A stretch of 40,846 nucleotides of DNA from Bacteroides sp. CAG:443 (GTDB lineage: Bacteria; Bacteroidota; Bacteroidia; Bacteroidales; Bacteroidaceae). Both the position numbers and the translations under genes were made by a program. The notes under the pieces are model-generated. The model made no database searches. It was not told where the DNA came from and saw only the letters and a list, made by a program, of their open reading frames with translations. Numbering within the stretch: position 1 is the first letter of the stretch; each line of letters opens with the position of its first letter. Below are positions 34,803 through 40,846 of the stretch, piece after piece. Location: positions 694 to 41,539 of the forward strand of contig FR887833.1 in the NCBI GenBank assembly GCA_000432735.1, given 5' to 3'.

Positions 34803-36302
34803 TTATTGTGGATTTTGTTCCATGTTAGGGTTGGCATCTATTTCAGATTGTGGAATAGGGAGAGCAATGCGGGGATCGTTGGGTTGAATCGTTTCCGCGT
34901 TCAATGTACTCAGTGTACTTAAATGCCATCCACTCTTACGGACAATCGGTTGCTTGTTGCGCAGATAGTCGAAGAAGATTTGTCCTTCGCCGACCAGTTC
35001 TTTCCGGCATTCTTTCAATACTCGTTCGATGGTGAATTCGGCTGCACTGACAGATTTATCCGGATTGGCACGACTAACGATCTGATTCAGGAAGCCTCTT
35101 GCCGGTTCTAAGTATTCACCTCCTAATTTTACACCTGCTTCGGCTGCATTCAGATATACTTCCGACAATCGGATGACACTGATATTATTATCTTTTGGGT
35201 CGCCGCTCTTTCCGGGGAACTTGCCGAGGAAAACCTTTTGGTTGCGAGCTGCTTCGGGCAGACCTTCATTATTTTCAATCAATGATAACTGTGTAATGCA
35301 GTGACGGACATCGTTCGGATCTTCATCCAAGAGATTTAAGAATTCTTCTGTAAGAATAAGATTGTTCCAGTCGACTCCTTTTTCTTCGTTAGCGTAAACC
35401 ATCGGGGCTCCTTCGCCACCGGTACCGCCGCCCCATTCCGAAGGTTCGGTTGTACTGATATAGAGTTCAAAGAGTGCTTCCGACTGAAAATCTTTACCCC
35501 ATATAGTAGGATATTCATCACGCGTATAGAGTTGATACAATCCTCCGTTGTTGTTGATGACATCGGTTGCAGCATCGTATGCCTCCTTGTTTTTACCCAT
35601 ATCGAGATACACTCTTGAAAGTAAAGCTTGAGCTGCCCAATAGTTAATGTAACCGTCGGTTTTTTCTGTGCGCAAGTTTGGCAAGGCTGTGGTAATATCT
35701 GCAACAACCTGCTCATAACATTCGGCCACTGTATTTCGTTTCGGCTGATGGGCAGGTTCTTCCGGTTTCAGTTCGATAGGGACTCCTAAGGAAGCACCGT
35801 TATCATTCATGTAAGGCATACCGAACAATCGGGTCAGATTGAATAAAGCCAGTCCTCGTAAGACTAAAGCTTCTGCCTTTATACGGTTCAGCTCTTTGGT
35901 GTCGCTGCTTTGTACAGCTCCTTGTTCTATTTTTTGAATAAGGTTGTTTGCCTGTCGGATAACCAGATAAGGACGATTCCATGGAAGCGTTATATTCAGG
36001 TTATCGGTTGCCAGCACATTATATGTATAATAAGGAGTGACACGTTTACCGGATGCTTTGTTTTCTCTTGCTTGTACATCCATGGCGCGGCAATCACCGT
36101 AATACCAGTAATTATCTCCATAATAACTATGCTGTGACGTTTCTCGGTAAACACCATTCAGTGCAACCTTGGCATCTTCCAAAGTGGTAAAAGCCTGGTC
36201 GGTTGTGACAGATGTGGAAGGGTTCAGATTCAACCAGTCTTCTGAACACGAAGTTCCCATCACTGAAACCATTGTCAATAGGTAAATATATATTTTCTTC
36301 AT
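34803..36302 (-). CDS. SusD/RagB-family glycan-binding lipoprotein (second pair)
   Basis: A 499-residue lipoprotein with lipobox GTSC (Cys19) and the typical mature start SEDWLNLNPSTSVTTDQAF. TPR-like helices are visible (IKAEALVLRGLALFNLTRLFGMPY; RLSEVYLNAAEAGVKLG), and the C-terminal ERVLKECRKELVGEGQIFFDYLR is the conserved SusD core with its E-R-x-x-E-x-x-x-E-G pattern. It is of the classical RagB/SusD branch, unlike the SusD-like_2 protein of the GH18 locus. It follows its SusC partner by 25 bp. No enzyme or regulator adjoins, so the ligand is unknown. Confidence 0.95.
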   Translation of the reverse strand: MKKIYIYLLTMVSVMGTSCSEDWLNLNPSTSVTTDQAFTTLEDAKVALNGVYRETSQHSYYGDNYWYYGDCRAMDVQARENKASGKRVTPYYTYNVLATDNLNITLPWNRPYLVIRQANNLIQKIEQGAVQSSDTKELNRIKAEALVLRGLALFNLTRLFGMPYMNDNGASLGVPIELKPEEPAHQPKRNTVAECYEQVVADITTALPNLRTEKTDGYINYWAAQALLSRVYLDMGKNKEAYDAATDVINNNGGLYQLYTRDEYPTIWGKDFQSEALFELYISTTEPSEWGGGTGGEGAPMVYANEEKGVDWNNLILTEEFLNLLDEDPNDVRHCITQLSLIENNEGLPEAARNQKVFLGKFPGKSGDPKDNNISVIRLSEVYLNAAEAGVKLGGEYLEPARGFLNQIVSRANPDKSVSAAEFTIERVLKECRKELVGEGQIFFDYLRNKQPIVRKSGWHLSTLSTLNAETIQPNDPRIALPIPQSEIDANPNMEQNPQ

Positions 36303-36327
36303 ATTATATGATACAGCGTTAATGATT

Positions 36328-39300
36328 TTAGAATGTTAATTGAACTCCGAAACTGAATGTACGCATAGGAGGTGCCTCGCAATATACCTCTCCGTTTACA
36401 GGAGTTTCCGGATCATATTGTTTCCATTTAGCCCATGTCAACAGGTTGCTTCCGGAGAAATAAACACGTGCTTTACTGATGAGCGCCTTGTTTGTCCATT
36501 GATCGGGCAATGTAAATCCAAGAGTCAAATTCTTTAGTCTTAAATGGTCAGTACTATGAATGTAACGTGATGAGTTGGTTACACTTGCTTTCTCTCCAAA
36601 GACGAACCGGGGTACATCTGTCTGGTCTCCAGCTTGCTGCCAGCGATCCAGCGCATATACTGGCAGATTGTATCTGGAAGTATAAATAGATTCAGTTCCA
36701 TTCTCAATACTTGTTCCTAACTTATCGTATGAATAGCCTCCCAAAGAATAGGTAAGTGTAAAGCTTAGATCCAGCCATTTATAGTTTAGGATGTTGGTCA
36801 GACCACCTGAAACTTTTGGATTGACCGACTTGTATGGAATGCTTTCTGCTTCATTAGGGTTGGTTGTCAGGCTACGGTCGATGGTACCATCTTCATTGAC
36901 CGTATTTTTATAGTATTCGGCTTTACCGTTCTGAGAATTAACTCCGGCAAACTCTTTTACATAAAATGTATAATAGGGTAGTCCTACTTTATGAATATAC
37001 CAGGTCCCTTCAATTGTCTGGTCAAGTTGACCGTTTAGCGAAACAATCTTATTTCTATTATGGGTAAGATTGAATACGGTGGTCCAGTTAAAATCGTTGG
37101 AAACAAAGTTCAGTGTACGAAGTTCGAATTCTACACCTTTGTTGTTAAGTTGTCCTACGTTAGCCAAGTAACTGGTAAAACCAGTCGTTGCACTAATCGG
37201 AAGATTATAAAGCAGGTCTTTGGTATCACGGTTGTAATATTCCATACTTACGAAAATACGGTTGATAAAAGCAAAATCCAATCCGATATTCAAGTTGTAA
37301 TTCTTTTCCCATCCTAAGTTTGTATTAGGTTGTGATGACTCATATGAGCCGGACGCTCCCATGTAGTTCTGTCCGTAGCTATATAATCCCATATATCCGT
37401 AAAGAGAATTGGGCTGGTTTCCGTTGACACCATACGAAGCACGAATTTTCAGGTCATTCAGAACCTTTTTAACTGGTTTCATGAATGCTTCGTTGCTAAT
37501 GTTCCACATACCCGAAACAGACCAGAAGTTACCCCATCGGTTGTCGGGAGAAAGGCGTGAACTACCATCGCGTCGGAAGCTGCCGGCCAGATAGTAACGG
37601 TCATCGTAATCATAGTTCAGACGTGACAAATAAGAAATCATGCGGTAGTCTTGAGTAGAAGAAATGAAGCTGTTCAGTACGGCTGCATTATCTGGCTCAG
37701 TCAATATATCTGAAGGCAGTTTCGACTTCATACCCGAGGCTTTGTCGGTTTGGTAGTTTTCTATTTCGTAGGCAGCCAGTACATCCAAATGATGTTTATA
37801 GGCAAAGGTACGCACATAATTTATCGAAGTAGATGAAATGAACTTACCATATTCGATAAATCCTTTTGCGGTCTGTGCATCACTACCACTTTTAGGTCCT
37901 GCCGAACTAAGCGGATTATAATATCGGGAATCTTTCTGGATAGTATAGTCATAACTGATTGTTTCTTTCAGTTTTAAGCCTTTCAGAGGTTCTATGCTTG
38001 CATATCCGGTAGAGAACATACGAGTCATGCGTACCCGGTTATAGTCGGTCATGATATCACGTAATGGATTTAGTGTGCTGCCTTCGTATGCACCGATGTA
38101 GTTTCCTTCTTCATCGCGTACAGTCATCGAGGGATTCATGGTCATAGCCACGCAAAGGAACGGATTGATAGCAGAGCCTCGCTCTTCATTCATTTCCTGA
38201 TTCATTTGTGTGAACATCATGTTGGCACCTACCTCTCCATATTTTCCGACTTTTTGTGTCAGGTTCAGACGAGCGGAATAGCGGTCGAGGCTGGAGTTTT
38301 TGGCCAGACCTTCTTGTTTATTATATCCTAATGAGGCATAATAAGTGGAACGTTCGTTACCACCCGAAACAGAGGCTTCATAATCTTGTTGAGTAGCTGT
38401 ACGTAAGAGTTCCTTACGCCAGTCGGTATATCCCATAGAGGGTACGTATGCATATTGGCCAATTTCCTGATCCGCATAGTCGGTAGGAGATGTCATGTTT
38501 TGATCGATAGCGTAATTAACCAAGCCTTCATATAACAATTCCCTGCGTTGGTCGCCGTTTAGAGTTGGACGGAAGTTGACTGCGGCATTCGAGAAACCAC
38601 CTGAAACATTCAAGGTTACTTGAGCCTTTCCGGCACTACCTTTTTTAGTCGTGATAAGAATGACTCCATTGGCAGCTCTCGAACCATAAAGAGAAGCGGC
38701 TGCTGCATCCTTTATGACTGTAATATTTTCGATGTCGGAAGGATTCAGTGTACTCATGATATTGGTCTTCGAGTTGTTCATATAAGCAGCATCCGAACCT
38801 CCGGCACTAAGGCTTCCAGAAGTAACCGGAACTCCGTCGATAACGAACAACGGTTCCTGAGAGGCATTGAATGAACCCATTCCTCGAATACGAATATTTT
38901 GATTGGCACCTGGCTGGCCAGAACTACTTGTAATGTTGACACCGGTTGTCATACCTTGCAGCTTTTGTTCTACACTCATGACGGGGATATCTTTCAGCAT
39001 ATCTGCCTTTAGTGTATTAGCTGATCCGGTGAAAGAAGATTTGGTAAAGTTACCATAACCAGTTACAACAACTTCATCCAGATTCATCGATTCTGGCTCC
39101 ATGACAATATTCAGTACCGAATTTTTGCGTGGAACATGTACTTCCATGGTTTTCATACCAATATAAGATACGATCAATGTCTGGTCAGGTTCTACCTGTA
39201 AGGTGTATTTTCCGTTTACATCGGTTATGGTACCAACATTTTCATTACCTTTTATTGAAATAGAAACTCCTATTAATACCTCTTTTTCATCTGCGGAAGT

Positions 39301-39402
39301 AACGACTCCAGAGATGGCTCGTTTTTGCGCAAATAGCTGTTGAGTAACTATACAAAATAAGGCAAATGTGAAAAACAGTTTAAACTTTTGTTTCATTCTC
39401 AT
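36328..39402 (-). CDS. SusC-family TonB-dependent outer-membrane transporter (second pair)
   Basis: The 1024-residue protein has a signal peptide ending near LFAQ (residue 26), a carboxypeptidase-regulatory-like domain at about residues 28-112 (ISGVVTSADEKEVLIGVSISIKG), the hallmark LDEVVVTGYG, a plug domain with RIRGMGSFNASQEPLFVIDGVPV, and a barrel ending in MRTFSFGVQLTF. No STN domain is present. ATG at 39402 or at 39396 is possible; the second gives MKQKFKLFF. It is the first gene of a two-gene unit with SusD. The 347-bp upstream spacer has no TAnnTTTG match on this strand, so another sigma factor or an activator is likely. Confidence 0.95.
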   Translation of the reverse strand: MRMKQKFKLFFTFALFCIVTQQLFAQKRAISGVVTSADEKEVLIGVSISIKGNENVGTITDVNGKYTLQVEPDQTLIVSYIGMKTMEVHVPRKNSVLNIVMEPESMNLDEVVVTGYGNFTKSSFTGSANTLKADMLKDIPVMSVEQKLQGMTTGVNITSSSGQPGANQNIRIRGMGSFNASQEPLFVIDGVPVTSGSLSAGGSDAAYMNNSKTNIMSTLNPSDIENITVIKDAAAASLYGSRAANGVILITTKKGSAGKAQVTLNVSGGFSNAAVNFRPTLNGDQRRELLYEGLVNYAIDQNMTSPTDYADQEIGQYAYVPSMGYTDWRKELLRTATQQDYEASVSGGNERSTYYASLGYNKQEGLAKNSSLDRYSARLNLTQKVGKYGEVGANMMFTQMNQEMNEERGSAINPFLCVAMTMNPSMTVRDEEGNYIGAYEGSTLNPLRDIMTDYNRVRMTRMFSTGYASIEPLKGLKLKETISYDYTIQKDSRYYNPLSSAGPKSGSDAQTAKGFIEYGKFISSTSINYVRTFAYKHHLDVLAAYEIENYQTDKASGMKSKLPSDILTEPDNAAVLNSFISSTQDYRMISYLSRLNYDYDDRYYLAGSFRRDGSSRLSPDNRWGNFWSVSGMWNISNEAFMKPVKKVLNDLKIRASYGVNGNQPNSLYGYMGLYSYGQNYMGASGSYESSQPNTNLGWEKNYNLNIGLDFAFINRIFVSMEYYNRDTKDLLYNLPISATTGFTSYLANVGQLNNKGVEFELRTLNFVSNDFNWTTVFNLTHNRNKIVSLNGQLDQTIEGTWYIHKVGLPYYTFYVKEFAGVNSQNGKAEYYKNTVNEDGTIDRSLTTNPNEAESIPYKSVNPKVSGGLTNILNYKWLDLSFTLTYSLGGYSYDKLGTSIENGTESIYTSRYNLPVYALDRWQQAGDQTDVPRFVFGEKASVTNSSRYIHSTDHLRLKNLTLGFTLPDQWTNKALISKARVYFSGSNLLTWAKWKQYDPETPVNGEVYCEAPPMRTFSFGVQLTF

Positions 39403-39749
39403 AATTATTCTTTTTGTTGTAATCTATTTAGCAATAATTACGCCAATTTTATTTTATATATAGATTGAATATATAATCTTTTGATTTGTAGCGATATATT
39501 GCATTCTATTCCCATGATGTTCTTGATAAAGATTGTAGATTTTTTACTCATTTTTGAGTAATGTTTCCACATGCTTTTGATAGAAAAAAGTGACATGTCA
39601 GGATACAATTAAGGACCGATTCTATTTGGAAATAGGGTAAAGAATGGGACAATGCTGTAAGAATATGCATCAAAAACGTTGAAAGTGAATGACTCTTCGG
39701 ATAAAAAATTGTATCTTTACCCCCTGAAATTTCATACTATAACGAACAG
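39403..39749. other. Divergent regulatory spacer between SusC and the GNAT-like gene
   Basis: This spacer contains an inverted repeat TTACTCA-tttt-TGAGTAA at 39544-39561, a candidate operator, and a plus-strand -7-like box at 39712-39719. No gene is evident. Confidence 0.5.
39712..39719 (+). promoter_or_regulatory. Variant -7 box (TATCTTTA) for the GNAT-like gene
   Basis: Seven of eight positions fit the TAnnTTTG pattern with A in the last place, 30 bp upstream of the start at 39750. Confidence 0.45.
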
Positions 39750-40846
39750 ATGGCTATTATCATTAAGAAAGTAAGCTCCAAAAAGGAGTTGCAGACATTT
39801 ATTCGCTTCAATTACGAATTATATAAGAATAATCCTTATTCCGTACCCGATTTGTACGATGATATGCTGAATACTTTCAGCCCGAAAAAAAATGCAGCAT
39901 TCGAGTTTTGTGAAGCTGATTATTTTCTGGCTTATGAGGGAAATGAGGTCGTAGGAAGAGTCGCTGCTATTATCAATCATCGTGCGAATGAAACTTGGAA
40001 GAAAAAAGAAGTTCGTTTCGGATGGATTGATTTTCTTGATAAACCGGAAGTCTCTGAAGCGTTGCTCAATGCTGTAGAAGAGTGGGGAAAAGAACGCGGA
40101 ATGGAAGCTATTGTCGGTCCGCTTGGCTTTACTGATATGGATGCAGAAGGTATGTTGATTGAAGGTTTTGATCAGTTAGGTACTATGTCAACCATTTATA
40201 ATTATCCTTATTATTCGCAGCACATGGAACGGCTGGGGTTTGAGAAAGAGGCTGATTGGGTTGAATTTAAGTTGACTGTACCCGATAAACTGCCTGATAA
40301 GTTTGTTCGTATTTCGGAGATTATTCTTGAAAAATACAAATTGAAAATCAAGAAGCTGAAACGAGGCGAAATCAAGAGTAAAAATTACGGGCAAAAGATT
40401 TTTGACCTGATAAATGAAGCTTATGCCCCTCTGTATGGCTATTCGCAGATGACTCAGGGACAAATCAATCAGTATATTAAGATGTATCTTCCTTTGATTG
40501 ATTTGCGTATGGTTTCGTTGGTAGAAGATGAAGCGGGCAATTTAGTGGCTGTGGGTATCTCTATGCCTTCTCTTTCGGAAGCTTTGCAAAAAGCCAAAGG
40601 CAAGATGCTGCCCTTCGGATGGTTCCATTTGCTGAAAGCATTGTTTATCAAGAAGCCTAAAGTGCTCGACTTGTTGCTGGTTGGTGTAAAACCTGAATAT
40701 CAGAGCAAAGGAGTTAATGCTTTGCTGTTCTATGATCTGGTTCCGATTTACCAGCAGATGGGATTTAAGTATGGTGAAAGTAATCCTGAACTGGAATTGA
40801 ATAAAAAAGTACAGGCACAGTGGGGAGCTTTTGAAGCGGTTCAGCA
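39750..40846 (+). CDS. GNAT-like N-acetyltransferase family protein (3' end outside window)
   Basis: The frame opens with MAIIIKKVSSKKELQTFIRF at 39750 and stays open to the window edge; about 365 residues are visible and the stop is missing. Two stretches resemble GNAT folds: an N-terminal half (VVGRVAAIINHRAN, GWIDFLDKPEVSEALLNAVEEWGKERG) and a C-terminal half (LLVGVKPEYQSKGVNALLFYDLVPIYQQMGF), the latter with the Q/R-x-x-G/A-like acetyl-CoA loop as YQSKGVN. This matches a family common and conserved in Bacteroidales but not characterised to my knowledge. No signal peptide is visible, so it is cytoplasmic. The acceptor is unknown. Confidence 0.85.
   Translation, partial: MAIIIKKVSSKKELQTFIRFNYELYKNNPYSVPDLYDDMLNTFSPKKNAAFEFCEADYFLAYEGNEVVGRVAAIINHRANETWKKKEVRFGWIDFLDKPEVSEALLNAVEEWGKERGMEAIVGPLGFTDMDAEGMLIEGFDQLGTMSTIYNYPYYSQHMERLGFEKEADWVEFKLTVPDKLPDKFVRISEIILEKYKLKIKKLKRGEIKSKNYGQKIFDLINEAYAPLYGYSQMTQGQINQYIKMYLPLIDLRMVSLVEDEAGNLVAVGISMPSLSEALQKAKGKMLPFGWFHLLKALFIKKPKVLDLLLVGVKPEYQSKGVNALLFYDLVPIYQQMGFKYGESNPELELNKKVQAQWGAFEAVQ

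Overview
The window is a stretch of Bacteroidales chromosome, most likely Bacteroides or Phocaeicola. The evidence is two SusC/SusD outer-membrane pairs, surface lipoproteins with DUF1735, BACON and F5/8C domains, Bacteroidota-only families (DUF3836, DUF3810), AT-rich spacers without strong Shine-Dalgarno sequences, and many copies of the Bacteroides -7 promoter box TAnnTTTG. No rRNA, tRNA, CRISPR array, insertion sequence or prophage gene was seen, so the backbone looks vertically inherited with glycan and surface loci inserted between housekeeping genes.

Layout. 1-2140: the end of a secreted GH20 beta-hexosaminidase. 2308-5751: rdgB on the plus strand, then on the minus strand a chloramphenicol-acetyltransferase-like protein, a ketopantoate reductase and ychF. 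6039-13912 (minus): a polysaccharide utilization locus transcribed SusC, SusD, GH18 endo-beta-N-acetylglucosaminidase, DUF1735-LamG lipoprotein, DUF1735/F5-8C lipoprotein. It should capture and cut N-glycans at the cell surface. 14593-14979: a small secreted DUF3836 protein. 15131-18968: polA and a divergent long-chain polyprenyl diphosphate synthase. 19501-24693 (plus): a two-gene operon for large surface lipoproteins, an eight-domain BACON protein and a fimbrillin-like/LRR/thioredoxin-like/M64 metallopeptidase fusion. 24814-26649 (minus): dtd-mazG-like-deoC. 27022-33331 (minus): SpmAB fusion, ybeY, mnmG, apt, uvrC. 33411-34460 (plus): a DUF3810 membrane protein. 34803-39402 (minus): a second SusC/SusD pair without enzymes. 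39750-end (plus): a GNAT-like protein cut by the window edge.

The observations most worth checking are these: a DeoC aldolase with a roughly 57-residue His/Cys-rich N-terminal metal-binding-like tail; the four-part M64 fusion whose thioredoxin module keeps only one cysteine; a 270-bp in-frame tandem duplication in the BACON gene; a candidate small RNA at about 26755-26852 with its own promoter box and terminator; a perfect parS-type palindrome between mnmG and apt; and a 33-bp-stem hairpin between ybeY and mnmG.
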